Of a DNA stretch of 64,000 nt, positions 7,776 to 16,949 are shown in pieces. Position numbers and translations under genes: made by a program. How positions within the stretch are numbered: position 1 is the stretch's first letter; each line of letters starts with the position of its first letter. The notes below the pieces were generated by a model, which had not been told where the DNA came from, did no database searches, and saw nothing but the letters and a program-made list of their open reading frames with translations. This stretch comes from Williamsia phyllosphaerae (GTDB lineage: Bacteria > Actinomycetota > Actinomycetes > Mycobacteriales > Mycobacteriaceae): contig NZ_BMCS01000001.1 in the NCBI RefSeq assembly GCF_014635305.1, positions 1,612,001 through 1,676,000 on the forward strand, read 5' to 3'.

Positions 7776-8794
7776 CGGACGGCCCGGTGGGGCTCGACGA
7801 CGGCCGTGGTCAGCGCGCCCGACTCGAGGTAGTCGGCCAGGTTGCGCAGGGTGAGGGCCTCCATCGCCGCACGCGTCTGCACGGTCCCGCTGCCCACGTG
7901 GGGGAGCAGGACGACGTTGTCGGCCGTGAGCAGGGCCGTAGGGACCTCCGGCTCCGCGGTGAAAACGTCGAGGCCGGCGCCGGCCAGGCCGCCGCTGCCC
8001 AGCAGCTCCACCAACGCCTGCTCGTCGACGACGCTGCCGCGGGCGACGTTGATCAGGTATCCGTCGGGACCCAGGGCCTCGAGGACGTCGCGTCCGACCA
8101 GGTGGCGCGTTCCCGCACCGCCCGCCGCGGCGACGACGAGCACGTCCACCGACGCCGCGAGCTCGACGGCCGAGGGCGCGTAGCGATAGGGGGAGTCGGG
8201 GACCTGATTGCGGTTGAAGTAGGCGATCTCGCAGTGGAAGGCCTCGAGGCGGGTCGCGATGGCCGACCCGATCCGGCCCAGCCCGATGATCCCCACCCGG
8301 CTCCCGGACACCTTGCGCGACAACGGGACGTTCCCCTCGGACGCCCAGCGGCCGGCCCGGACGTACCGGTCGGCGGCGGAGAACTGGCGGAGGGTGTCGA
8401 TCAGCAGCCCGATGGCGGTGTCCGCGACGCAGTCGGTGAGGACATCCGGGGTGTTGCTGACGCCGATGCCCAGTTCGCGGGCCCGCTCGACGTCGGTGGT
8501 GTCATACCCGACGCCGAAGTGGACGATCGCGCCCAGGTGGGGCAGGGCCGCCATCAGCCCGGCGTCGACGCCCGTACGACCGGACGTCACCACCGCGGTG
8601 ACCGCCGAACCGTGTTCGGCGAGGAAGCCGGCCCGCTCGGGCCCGGTTGGCAGGGTCGCGGCGGACCACTCGGAGGCCAACGTCGCGGCGAGGGAGGGTT
8701 TGAGAGGGCCGACCTGAAGCACGGTTCCGGCGGCAACCCGCTGTGGTGCAGTCGCTTTCAGGTCGTCGCGACCGGGTGCCGTTGCGTTGGTCAT
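7772..8794 (-). CDS. D-2-hydroxyacid dehydrogenase (NAD(P)-dependent, glyoxylate/hydroxypyruvate reductase type)
   Basis: A 340-residue two-domain dehydrogenase. The Rossmann motif is GIIGLGRIGSAIA, and the catalytic triad is visible as Arg in NVARGSVVDE, Glu in FTAEPEVP and His in LLPHVGSG. I start at the ATG at 8794, preceded by GAGGAG, instead of an upstream in-frame start at 8842. It would interconvert a 2-oxo acid and a D-2-hydroxy acid. Sugar-acid loci often carry such enzymes to handle tartronate-semialdehyde-like, glyoxylate or hydroxypyruvate by-products. The exact substrate cannot be read from sequence. Confidence 0.88.
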   Translation of the reverse strand: MTNATAPGRDDLKATAPQRVAAGTVLQVGPLKPSLAATLASEWSAATLPTGPERAGFLAEHGSAVTAVVTSGRTGVDAGLMAALPHLGAIVHFGVGYDTTDVERARELGIGVSNTPDVLTDCVADTAIGLLIDTLRQFSAADRYVRAGRWASEGNVPLSRKVSGSRVGIIGLGRIGSAIATRLEAFHCEIAYFNRNQVPDSPYRYAPSAVELAASVDVLVVAAAGGAGTRHLVGRDVLEALGPDGYLINVARGSVVDEQALVELLGSGGLAGAGLDVFTAEPEVPTALLTADNVVLLPHVGSGTVQTRAAMEALTLRNLADYLESGALTTAVVEPHRAVR

Positions 8795-9169
8795 CTGCGC
8801 TCCTCTTCGTGGTGATGGCACCACCGACCCACGCGGGGTCACGCCACCGATGGGACCACGCTAGATGCGTCCAGGAATACCTGTCCAACTCTGAAATAGC
8901 ATGAACTGATACCGAAAGCGCATGGATGCCGACGGGGCGGCCATGTCTCTTGGGCGTCGACTCGGAGAAGCGGGTGGTCAGGAGGGTTTCGACGTGACGC
9001 ACGCCTCTCCAGCGCGACTGCTGTGAGTGGCGCCACAGGCCCAAAACCGCTGTTGATGGCCGTTTCGTCCGGTTGACGCCCCCTCGGGCCGCTCCTAGCG
9101 TGTGGCTACCGTCACAACGCGGTGACTTCTCGCGGAGCTTCGCGAACTTCATTTCTTTCGGAGGAACCC
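8795..9169. promoter_or_regulatory. Divergent intergenic region of 375 bp with two putative promoters
   Basis: No convincing gene is seen. On the minus strand, TTGGAC (8888-8883) and TAGCGT (8863-8858) are 19 bp apart and would drive the hydroxyacid dehydrogenase with a 63-bp leader. On the plus strand a promoter at 9073-9101 drives the transporter operon. An AT-richer patch lies at about 8880-8920 and may hold a regulator site. Confidence 0.5.
9073..9101 (+). promoter_or_regulatory. Putative promoter of the ABC transporter/gudD operon
   Basis: TTGACG (9073-9078) and TAGCGT (9096-9101) are separated by exactly 17 bp and lie 68 bp before the ATG at 9170. This is a near-ideal housekeeping promoter for an actinomycete and shares its -10 hexamer with the other two aldarate-region promoters. 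Confidence 0.6.
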
Positions 9170-10747
9170 ATGCACGCTGCAGGTTTGCTGCCCGCCGGCC
9201 GCCGCCGCGCCCTGGCGGCAGGACTCGTGGCCGCGACCCTCGCGGTGGTCTCCGCCGGATGTTCGGTCGCCAACACGACGAGCAGCGACGCGGCCAGCCC
9301 GAACACGCTGCGCATCGTCCTTCCACAGGAGCCGCCGACGCTCGAGCCCTGCGATGCCTCGCTCACCTCGACCGGTGTCGTGGTCCGCTCCAACATCACC
9401 GAGCCGCTCGTCGAGCGGAACCCCGGCACCGGAGACCTCGAACCGAAGCTCGCCGACTCGTGGCAGCAGGTGACGCCGACGACATGGCGCTTCGCCATCC
9501 ATCCGGGCGTCGTGTTCAGCAACGGCAAACCCTTCGACGCCACCGACGCGGCCTTCTCCATCAACCGCACCCTCGACGCGTCGATCGCCTGCGACGTCAA
9601 CGGATATGTGTTCGACGACAGCAAGCTGGAGGTGACCGCCGTCGACCCCGCCACCGTCGAGATCCGGACACCCGTCGCCGACCCGATTCTGCCGCTGCGG
9701 GTCTCGTTCATCGAGATGGTGCCCCGGACCACCGACTCGACCGACAAGGTTCGGATCCCGATCGGTACCGGACCGTACATGGTCGACTACTGGGACGCCG
9801 GGCAGAAGCTCGCGCTGAAGGCGAACCCCAACTTCGGCGGGACCAGACCCGAGTACACCCGGGCCATCTATCAGTGGCGCACCGAGGGCAGCGTCCGCGC
9901 GGCCATGGTCACCAACGACGAAGCCGATCTGGCCACCTCCCTGGGACCCGAGGACGGAGCCGGTGATCTCGGGGTGGCCTACACCAACAACGAGACCACC
10001 GCCCTGCGCATGCAGGCCACCGAACCCCCGCTCGACGACATCCGGATCCGCGAGGCCATCGATCACTCGATCAACCGGACCGGCATCGTCAAGGCGCTGT
10101 TCCAGGGCCTTGGCACCCCCGCCGCCGAACTGGTGGCCAAGGGCATCGTCGGCTACAACGACCAGCTGCGCCCCACGTCGTACGACCTCTCCACGGCTGC
10201 GGACCTCGTGTCACAGGCCAAGGCCGACGGGGTCCCGGTGGGCAAGCAGATCCGTCTCATCGCCCGCACCGGTCAGTTCCCGAAGATCAACGAGGTCGTC
10301 GAGGTCATCCAGAACTCCCTGGACAAGATCGGCCTGAACGTGAAGATCGAGATGATGGACACCTCCGGTCAGATGCAGTACCAGATCCGGCCGTTCCCGA
10401 AGGCCGGCCCGGTCCTGCTCATGGTCCAGCACGGCAACCAGGCCGGCGACACCCAGTTCACCGTCGACCAGTACATGCTCAGCGAGGGTTACCAGAGCAC
10501 CTACGGGACAACCGCTTACGACGACGAGATCGCCGCCGCGGAGGCGAAGACCGGGGACGCTCGTCAGGCCGCGCTGGCGCAGGTGCTCGCCGACGAGCCC
10601 GCCAAGATCCGGCAGTACGCCTACATCGCGCACATGCAGGCGGTACTCGCCCTGTCCCCGTCGGTGTCCTATGAGCCGAACTCGGCGACCGGTGACGAGA
10701 TGCGCCTGGCCGAGATGACGCACGCCACCCAGCAGAACAACGCCTAG
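9170..10747 (+). CDS. Peptide-type ABC transporter substrate-binding lipoprotein
   Basis: A 525-residue family 5 (DppA/OppA-like) extracellular solute-binding protein. It has a twin-Arg-rich N-terminus, a hydrophobic segment at about residues 14-28 and a lipobox VSAGC with the modified Cys at 31, so it is predicted to be anchored on the outer face of the membrane. EPLVERNP, GTGPYMVDYW and IREAIDHSINR are typical of the family. I use the ATG at 9170 because GGAGG precedes it. It is the first gene of an eight-gene run ending in gudD and a hydroxyacid dehydrogenase. The ligand is therefore more likely an aldarate or related sugar acid than a peptide. Confidence 0.88.
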   Translation: MHAAGLLPAGRRRALAAGLVAATLAVVSAGCSVANTTSSDAASPNTLRIVLPQEPPTLEPCDASLTSTGVVVRSNITEPLVERNPGTGDLEPKLADSWQQVTPTTWRFAIHPGVVFSNGKPFDATDAAFSINRTLDASIACDVNGYVFDDSKLEVTAVDPATVEIRTPVADPILPLRVSFIEMVPRTTDSTDKVRIPIGTGPYMVDYWDAGQKLALKANPNFGGTRPEYTRAIYQWRTEGSVRAAMVTNDEADLATSLGPEDGAGDLGVAYTNNETTALRMQATEPPLDDIRIREAIDHSINRTGIVKALFQGLGTPAAELVAKGIVGYNDQLRPTSYDLSTAADLVSQAKADGVPVGKQIRLIARTGQFPKINEVVEVIQNSLDKIGLNVKIEMMDTSGQMQYQIRPFPKAGPVLLMVQHGNQAGDTQFTVDQYMLSEGYQSTYGTTAYDDEIAAAEAKTGDARQAALAQVLADEPAKIRQYAYIAHMQAVLALSPSVSYEPNSATGDEMRLAEMTHATQQNNA

Positions 10748-10804
10748 CCCCCTGGGCGACAGCCCCTTTCGACGCAGCCAGCCCACCACCACGAGGAACC
10801 CGCC

Positions 10805-10837
10805 ATGACACGCTCAACGACCACGACGAGGTGGTGA
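10805..10837 (+). CDS. Possible 10-residue leader ORF before the permease
   Basis: An ATG preceded by GAGGA opens a 10-codon frame rich in Thr (MTRSTTTTRW) that ends 3 bp before the permease GTG. The ribosome-binding site of the permease (GAGG) lies inside it. It could be a coupling leader peptide or simply chance; nothing else supports it. Confidence 0.25.
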   Translation: MTRSTTTTRW

Positions 10838-10840
10838 CCG

Positions 10841-11767
10841 GTGTTCACCTTCCTGCGCCGGCGCATGTACACCAGCCTCATCCCACTACTCGTCGTCCTG
10901 TTCGGTGTGTTCTTGTTGGCGCGACTGACCGGGGACCCGACGAACCTCTACCTGCCGGTCTCGGCGACCCCCGACCAGCGCGCCGAGTTCGCCGCGGAGA
11001 ACGGTCTGGACAAGCCGGTCTGGCAGCAGATGCTCGACTACCTCTCCGGCGTCGTCCACCTCGACTTCGGTGAGTCGCTCAAGACCGGTCAGTCCGCGGC
11101 GTCCATGGCGCTCAACGCTTTCCCGGCCACACTGCAGCTGGCGTTCGTGACGATGCTGCTCGCGGTCCTCGGATCGGTCATCCTCGGATGCTGGGCCGCC
11201 TACCGACCCAATTCGTTGGCCGACCGCATCTCCAGCCTGCTGTCGATGACCGCGGCGAGCGTCCCGGACTTCTGGTTCGCCATCACCGGCATCTGGATCT
11301 TCTCCGTCGTCCTCGGATGGCTGCCCACCTCGGGCACCGGCAGCACGCTGGCGTGGGTCCTGCCCATCGCCACCCTGATGATCCGACCGCTCGGTGTGCT
11401 CACCCAGGTGGTGCGCGGCGCAATGGTCTCCGCGCTCTCGGCCCCGTACGTGAAACTCGCACGCAGCAAGGGTGCGGGCGATCTGCGCGTCGTCACCCAC
11501 CACGCACTGCGTAACGCCGCAGCCCCGGCGCTCACCGTCGCCGGCGACCTCACCGTCGGGCTGGTCAACGGTGCGGTGATCGTCGAGGCCATCTTCGGAT
11601 GGCCCGGCATCGGCAAGCTGATGATCGACTCCATCCTGCAACGCGATTTCGCGGTGCTGCAGGCGGCCGTCCTGCTCACCGCGGTCAGCATCTTCGTGCT
11701 CAACATCGCCATCGACGCCGGATACGCGCTGCTCGACGCGCGCGTCCGCGAGAAGGTCACGGTCTAG
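10841..11767 (+). CDS. ABC transporter permease, DppB type
   Basis: A 308-residue inner-membrane permease with about six membrane segments and the binding-protein-dependent transport (BPD) domain. The N-terminal RRRMYTSLIPLLVVLFGVF segment and the EAA-loop region (YVKLARSKGAGDLRVV) are typical of DppB/OppB proteins. The start is GTG. With the next gene it would form the translocation pore for the solute delivered by the upstream lipoprotein. It is 8 bp from the next ORF. Confidence 0.9.
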   Translation: MFTFLRRRMYTSLIPLLVVLFGVFLLARLTGDPTNLYLPVSATPDQRAEFAAENGLDKPVWQQMLDYLSGVVHLDFGESLKTGQSAASMALNAFPATLQLAFVTMLLAVLGSVILGCWAAYRPNSLADRISSLLSMTAASVPDFWFAITGIWIFSVVLGWLPTSGTGSTLAWVLPIATLMIRPLGVLTQVVRGAMVSALSAPYVKLARSKGAGDLRVVTHHALRNAAAPALTVAGDLTVGLVNGAVIVEAIFGWPGIGKLMIDSILQRDFAVLQAAVLLTAVSIFVLNIAIDAGYALLDARVREKVTV

Positions 11768-11775
11768 GAGAACTC

Positions 11776-12792
11776 ATGTCCATCGTCACCGACCCCCTCG
11801 CGGGCCAATCCCCGCTGCTTCCCACCGATCCCGCCGGCGACACCGTCGCCGACGGAGCGGTCCCGTCGAGCGACTTCCCCCTGTGGAAACTATTGCTCCG
11901 CGACAAGATGGCCACCGTCGCCGCAGCGATCCTCGGTTTCGTACTGCTCGTAGCCGCATTCGGTCCGATGATCGTGGGCAGCCGGGCCACCGAGCAGAAC
12001 CTCGACCGCTCGAACCTCGCGCCGTTCTCCCTCGACACCGGTTTCATGAACATCCTCGGTACGGATCCGTTGGGCCGCAGCATGTTGGCCCGGCTCGTCG
12101 TGGCCTGCCAGACGACGATGATGGTGTCGCTGCCGGCGGTGATCGTCTCGTGCATCGTCGGCTCGATCATCGGCATGTGGGCCGGCTACCACCGTGGTTG
12201 GCGGGAGACGACGGCCATGCGCGTCGCCGACGTCATCATGAGCTTCCCGTCGCTGCTGCTCGCGGTCGTGGTGCTCTACGTCTTCTCCCCGAGCGCGGCC
12301 AACATCGTCGCCGTCCTCGCCATCACCCGCATCCCGATCTACCTGCGCACCGCCCGTGCCGAGTCCGCCGAGCTGCAGAGCCGCGTGTTCGTGGACGCGG
12401 CAAGGACATTCGGGGCAGGAAGTGGGTCGATCATCCGCAGGCACGTGTTCCCGATCCTGTTGCCGACACTGCTCACCGTGGCCACCCTCGACTTCTGCTA
12501 CGTCATGCTCGCCGAGTCGTCGCTGAGCTTCCTGGGCATCGGTATCCAGCCGCCCGACATCAGCTGGGGCCTGATGGTGTCGCAGGGCCGCACCTACCTG
12601 CAGACCGCGTGGTGGCTCTCGTTCTTCCCCGGAGTGGCGATCGTCGTCACCACCGTCTCGGCCACCATCCTCGCGGCCTGGGCGCGCATCGCGACCGACC
12701 CGGGACAGCGGTGGCGCCTGACCACACCCCGACCGCGCCGCACCGCCACGCAGTTCGTCACCCGGCTCGTCACCCGAAAGGCCCACTCATGA
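11776..12792 (+). CDS. ABC transporter permease, DppC type
   Basis: A 338-residue partner permease. It has an N-terminal membrane segment (MATVAAAILGFVLLVAAFGP), a FMNILGTDPLGRSMLARLV motif (the DppC hallmark GTDxLGRD-like segment) and a BPD domain with RVFVDAARTFGAG as its coupling loop. I start at the ATG at 11776 behind AGGAGA, not at the longer upstream frame. Its stop overlaps the next ATG by 4 bp. Confidence 0.9.
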   Translation: MSIVTDPLAGQSPLLPTDPAGDTVADGAVPSSDFPLWKLLLRDKMATVAAAILGFVLLVAAFGPMIVGSRATEQNLDRSNLAPFSLDTGFMNILGTDPLGRSMLARLVVACQTTMMVSLPAVIVSCIVGSIIGMWAGYHRGWRETTAMRVADVIMSFPSLLLAVVVLYVFSPSAANIVAVLAITRIPIYLRTARAESAELQSRVFVDAARTFGAGSGSIIRRHVFPILLPTLLTVATLDFCYVMLAESSLSFLGIGIQPPDISWGLMVSQGRTYLQTAWWLSFFPGVAIVVTTVSATILAAWARIATDPGQRWRLTTPRPRRTATQFVTRLVTRKAHS

Positions 12793-13814
12793 GCGCCACC
12801 ACCGTCGACCTGCCGATCCACCGCGACACCGACGACGACCGCGTCGCCCTCGACGTCCGCGACCTCACCGTCGACCTGCGCACCCCGACCGGCACGCTGC
12901 GGGCCGTCGACCACGTCTCCTTTGTCGCCCGGCGCGGCGAGACGCTGGCCCTGCTCGGTGAATCCGGCTGCGGGAAGTCCATGACCGCACAGGCACTCGT
13001 CGGCCTGCTCGACCCGATCGCCGACGTCTGCGACGGTTCGGTCCGCCTCGGCGACGTCGACCTCGTCACCGCGAACAAGCGCACCCGCCGGGCCATGGCA
13101 GGCACCGAGCTCGCCATCGTCTTCCAGGACGCGCTCACCGCGCTGAACCCGGTCTACACCGTGGGATCGCAGCTGGCCGAACCGTTCCGGATCCACCGGA
13201 AGATGTCGCGGCGCACGGCGCGCGGTGAGGCGATCGAGCTGATGCGCCACGTCGGCATCCCGGAGCCCGAGTCACGGATCGACTCCTATCCGCACCAGTT
13301 CTCCGGCGGCATGCGACAACGCCTCCTGATCGCCATGGCGGTCGCCCTGAGCCCCACGGTGTTGCTGGCCGACGAACCGACGACCGCACTCGACGTCACC
13401 GTGCAGGCGCAGATCATGTCGCTGCTCGCGAAGTTGCGCGCCGAACACGACATGGCCGTCGTTCTGATCACCCACGACCTCGCGCTGGTCGCCGAGCAGG
13501 CCGACCGTGTCGTGATCATGTACGCGGGCAACGTCGTCGAATCCGGGCCGGTCGCAGAGGTGTTCGCCGATCCCCGTCATCCGTACACGAAGGGGTTGCT
13601 CGACTCGGTGCCCGTCGGCGCCGAACGCGGAGCCGACCTCAAGTCCATCGGTGGCACACCGCCGGATCTACGGTCGGTCCCAGCCGGGTGCGTCTATCAG
13701 GATCGCTGCCCGCTGGCCTCGGAGATCTGCCGGAGCCAGCGCCCACAGCTCGAATCGGTCGGCGACGGACGCCGCGCCGCGTGCCATTTCTCGCAGGAGG
13801 TCTCCCATGTCTGA
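12789..13814 (+). CDS. ABC transporter ATP-binding protein, DppD type
   Basis: A 341-residue ATPase with Walker A GESGCGKS, signature FSGGMRQR, Walker B VLLADEPTTALD and switch His in VLITHDLA. The C-terminal oligopeptide-transporter extension has the Cys-rich pattern CVYQDRCPLASEIC seen in DppD/OppD, where it can bind an iron-sulfur cluster. It overlaps the DppC gene by 4 bp and the next ATPase gene by 8 bp. Confidence 0.92.
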   Translation: MSATTVDLPIHRDTDDDRVALDVRDLTVDLRTPTGTLRAVDHVSFVARRGETLALLGESGCGKSMTAQALVGLLDPIADVCDGSVRLGDVDLVTANKRTRRAMAGTELAIVFQDALTALNPVYTVGSQLAEPFRIHRKMSRRTARGEAIELMRHVGIPEPESRIDSYPHQFSGGMRQRLLIAMAVALSPTVLLADEPTTALDVTVQAQIMSLLAKLRAEHDMAVVLITHDLALVAEQADRVVIMYAGNVVESGPVAEVFADPRHPYTKGLLDSVPVGAERGADLKSIGGTPPDLRSVPAGCVYQDRCPLASEICRSQRPQLESVGDGRRAACHFSQEVSHV

Positions 13815-14814
13815 TTCGGTGCTGCAGGTCCGCGAGGTCAGCAAGACGTTCGCGGTGCCCGGAAAAGCCGGTCACAACCGGCTGCGCGCCCTCGACGGGA
13901 TCACCCTCGACCTCGCGCGCGGGGAGACGCTGGGTCTCGTCGGCGAATCCGGCTGCGGCAAGTCCACTCTGGCCCGCACCCTGATGATGCTCGAGCGGCC
14001 GGACGCGGGCACCGTCTCGTGGGGCGAAACCGATCCGTTCGCGCTGAAGGGCAAGGACATGCTCGCGCTGCGGCGTCGGGTGCAGATGGTCTTCCAGGAT
14101 CCCTACGCGTCTCTCAACGCCAGGATGACCGCCGGCGACATCATCAGCGAGCCGTGGCGCACCCACAAGACGCTGTATGCCTCCAAGCGCGACCGCGCCG
14201 CCCGGGTCCGCGAGTTGCTGCACATGGTCGGATTGCGGCCGAGCGACGAGAGCCGTACCCCGCAGGAGTTCTCCGGTGGACAGCGCCAGCGTCTCGGCAT
14301 CGCACGTGCCCTCGCGCTCAACCCCGAGGTGATCATCTGCGACGAACCCGTTTCGGCCCTGGACCTCTCGGTACAGGCACAGGTGCTCAACCTGCTCAAC
14401 GAGCTGCAGCAGGAACTCGGCATCTCCTACATCTTCATCTCCCACGACCTGTCGGTGGTGCGTCACGTCGCCGATCGGGTCGCGGTGATGTACCTCGGCC
14501 GGATCGTGGAGACCGGCGCGACCGATGCGGTCTTCGACCGACCGGCGCACCCCTACACCGAGGCGTTGCTGTCGGCCGCCCCGACACTGGACCAGACCAC
14601 CAAGCGGACGCGGATCATCCTCGAGGGCGAGGTGCCCTCACCGCTGAACCCGCCGTCGGGCTGCCGATTCCGCACTCGGTGCATGCACGCGACCGACGTC
14701 TGTGCCACGCAGTTGCCGCCGGTGGCCATCGACGAGTCGAGCGCCGGACACGTCGCCGAGTGCTACCACCCGCGCGGCACCGTCGATCTCGCGTTGACCG
14801 CCGTCGGCGCGTGA
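13807..14814 (+). CDS. ABC transporter ATP-binding protein, DppF type
   Basis: A 335-residue second ATPase with Walker A GESGCGKS, signature FSGGQRQRLG, Walker B VIICDEPVSALD and the C-terminal CRFRTRCMHATDVC motif. With DppD it forms the heterodimeric motor of the importer. Start at the ATG 8 bp inside the preceding gene. Confidence 0.92.
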   Translation: MSDSVLQVREVSKTFAVPGKAGHNRLRALDGITLDLARGETLGLVGESGCGKSTLARTLMMLERPDAGTVSWGETDPFALKGKDMLALRRRVQMVFQDPYASLNARMTAGDIISEPWRTHKTLYASKRDRAARVRELLHMVGLRPSDESRTPQEFSGGQRQRLGIARALALNPEVIICDEPVSALDLSVQAQVLNLLNELQQELGISYIFISHDLSVVRHVADRVAVMYLGRIVETGATDAVFDRPAHPYTEALLSAAPTLDQTTKRTRIILEGEVPSPLNPPSGCRFRTRCMHATDVCATQLPPVAIDESSAGHVAECYHPRGTVDLALTAVGA

Positions 14815-14836
14815 GGGTGCGCGATGAGCACCACCG

Positions 14837-15553
14837 GTGAGCCCGCTCGCGTTCGGCGTCATCGCGATCGTGGTCTGCGCCGCCTCCTGTATGCAGGCCT
14901 CCATCGGGTTCGGGATCGGGATGCTCGCGGCGCCGGTCGTCGCCCTGTTCGACCCGTCGTTGATCCCGGGCACGCTGATCATGTCGGCGACCGTCGTGAC
15001 GTTCCTCGTGGTCGTGCGCGAGCGCGCGAGTCTGGACCTGCGCGGTACCGGCTGGGCGCTTGTGGGTCGGGTGCCGGGAACGGTGGCCGGCGCCCTGCTG
15101 CTGTTGTGGCTGCCCGACCGGGGACTGGCGTTGTTGCTCGGTGCGGTCGTCCTCGGTGGCGTGATCTCGGCGAGCGTCGGATGGGCGCCGATCCCTCGAC
15201 GTCGGAACCTCGCGGTGGCCGGTGCCGCATCGGGTCTGTTGGGGACGGCCACCTCGATCGGTGGGCCGCCGATGGCGTTGGTGCTGCAGGGCAGCGAGGG
15301 CGCCCGACTCCGTGGGAACATGAGCGCCTTCTTCCTCGTCGGCTCACTCATGTCGCTCGTCGCTCTGGGGGCGACCGGGGCGATACACCGCGAGATGGTC
15401 GACGCCTCCCTTCTGCTGATCGTGCCCACGGTGATCGGGTATGTCGCCTCGCTGTTCGTCAACCGATTCCTCGACCCACCGCGCCTGCGACGGGCGTCGA
15501 TCGCGATGTCGTCGGCCGGCGCCGTCCTCCTGATCGCCCAGCAACTCGTCTGA
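14837..15553 (+). CDS. TauE/SafE-like membrane permease
   Basis: A 238-residue membrane protein with about seven or eight hydrophobic segments, rich in small residues. The N-terminal [18 protein letters not shown] repeat and the [13 protein letters not shown] segment resemble the duplicated core of TauE/SafE proteins, which export sulfite, sulfoacetate or other organic anions. The GTG start at 14837 lacks a good ribosome-binding site, so the true start is uncertain. Within an aldarate operon it may move a small organic anion; direction and substrate are not shown. Confidence 0.75.
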   Translation: MSPLAFGVIAIVVCAASCMQASIGFGIGMLAAPVVALFDPSLIPGTLIMSATVVTFLVVVRERASLDLRGTGWALVGRVPGTVAGALLLLWLPDRGLALLLGAVVLGGVISASVGWAPIPRRRNLAVAGAASGLLGTATSIGGPPMALVLQGSEGARLRGNMSAFFLVGSLMSLVALGATGAIHREMVDASLLLIVPTVIGYVASLFVNRFLDPPRLRRASIAMSSAGAVLLIAQQLV

Positions 15554-15581
15554 CCTCCCACCCCCTCTCGAAAGGCTGACC

Positions 15582-16937
15582 ATGTCCACCGCCACCCACC
15601 CGCACGGCAACGACGCACCGGTGGTCACCGCGATGCGCGTGGTCCCGATCGCGGGCCGCGACAGCATGCTGCTGAATCTCTCCGGCGCCCACGCGCCGTT
15701 CTTCACCCGGAACCTGGTGATCCTGACCGATTCGCACGGACACGTCGGGGTCGGTGAGGTGCCGGGCGGCGAGCCGATCCGTGCCACGCTCGACGATGCG
15801 CGTGACCTGGTCATCGGACGCGGTGTCGGTTCGTACAACGAGATTCTCGGCCTTGTCCGTCGTACGTTCGCCGGTCGTGACGCGGGCGGTCGCGGCGCCC
15901 AGACCTTCGATCAGCGGGTGACGATCCACGCGGTCACCGCCCTGGAGTCGGCGTTGCTCGATCTGCTCGGCCAACACCTCGGGGTCCCCGTTGCGGCTCT
16001 ACTGGGTGAGGGTCAGCAGCGTGCGACGGTCCCGGTGCTCGGATACCTTTTCTTCGTCGGCGATCGCACCAGGACGTCGCTGGACTACGCGGACGGGACC
16101 GGCGAGACCGACGACTGGTCGCGGCTGCGTCACCAGGAGGCGGTCACCCCCGACGCCGTGGTCGCGCTGGCCGAGGCAGCACAGCGCAAATATGGCTTCG
16201 CCGACTTCAAACTGAAGGGCGGCGTACTCGCGCCCGACGAGGAGGCCGTCACCGTCACCGCACTCGCAGAGCGCTTTCCCGAGGCCCGGATCACGTTGGA
16301 CCCCAACGGGGGGTGGTTGCTCGACGAGGCCGTACGGATCGGCAGGCAGCTGCGCGACGTCCTCGCCTACGCCGAGGATCCCGTCGGGCCCGAGGGCGGG
16401 TTCTCCGGACGCGAGGTGATGAGCGAGTTCAAGCGCGCCACCGGACTGCCGACCGCGACCAACATGATCGCCACCGACTGGCGCGAACTGGGCCACACGA
16501 TCCGGTCGGGTGCCGTCGACATCCCGCTGGCCGATCCGCACTTCTGGACGATGGCCGGTTCGGTGCGCGTCGCGCAGCTGTGCGACGCGTGGGGCCTCAC
16601 GTGGGGGTCGCACTCCAACAACCACTTCGACGTGTCGCTGGCGATGTTCACCCAGGTGGCCGCGGCGGCGCCCGGCACCATCACCGCCATCGACACCCAC
16701 TGGATCTGGCAGGACGGCCAACGCATAACCACCGATCCATACCAGATCGTCGACGGCCGACTGAGCGTGCCGGACGCGCCAGGACTCGGAGTCACCCTGG
16801 ACATGGATCGGGTGGAGGCGGCGCACGAGCTGTACCGCGCCGAAGGTCTCGGTTCGCGGGACGACTCGGTCGGAATGCAGTTCCTCATCCCGGAGTGGAC
16901 GTTCGACAGCAAACGGCCCGCGCTGGTCCGCAGCTGA
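15582..16937 (+). CDS. gudD: Glucarate dehydratase
   Basis: A 451-residue enolase superfamily enzyme close in length and layout to characterised D-glucarate dehydratases. The catalytic Lys pair is in DFKLKGG, metal-binding Asp, Glu and Asn are in [13 protein letters not shown] and TATNM, Asp is in LADPHFW and the His base in GSHSNNHFD. The C-terminal [10 protein letters not shown] and [10 protein letters not shown] are GudD signatures. It converts D-glucarate or L-idarate to 5-dehydro-4-deoxyglucarate. It is co-transcribed with the transporter, while the two later pathway enzymes lie at 786-3365. Confidence 0.93.
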   Translation: MSTATHPHGNDAPVVTAMRVVPIAGRDSMLLNLSGAHAPFFTRNLVILTDSHGHVGVGEVPGGEPIRATLDDARDLVIGRGVGSYNEILGLVRRTFAGRDAGGRGAQTFDQRVTIHAVTALESALLDLLGQHLGVPVAALLGEGQQRATVPVLGYLFFVGDRTRTSLDYADGTGETDDWSRLRHQEAVTPDAVVALAEAAQRKYGFADFKLKGGVLAPDEEAVTVTALAERFPEARITLDPNGGWLLDEAVRIGRQLRDVLAYAEDPVGPEGGFSGREVMSEFKRATGLPTATNMIATDWRELGHTIRSGAVDIPLADPHFWTMAGSVRVAQLCDAWGLTWGSHSNNHFDVSLAMFTQVAAAAPGTITAIDTHWIWQDGQRITTDPYQIVDGRLSVPDAPGLGVTLDMDRVEAAHELYRAEGLGSRDDSVGMQFLIPEWTFDSKRPALVRS

Positions 16938-16949
16938 GCCGTGGGGGAT

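Noticed and set aside
8839-9036. 65-codon minus-strand ORF in the gap before the ABC transporter
   Set aside because: It has no ribosome-binding site, family motif or supportive composition and covers the mapped promoter elements of the hydroxyacid dehydrogenase.
11883-12788. Extended N-terminus for the DppD ATPase
   Set aside because: The in-frame extension is Arg/His-rich shadow of the DppC gene; the ATG at 12789 gives the normal ATPase length and an ATGA overlap.
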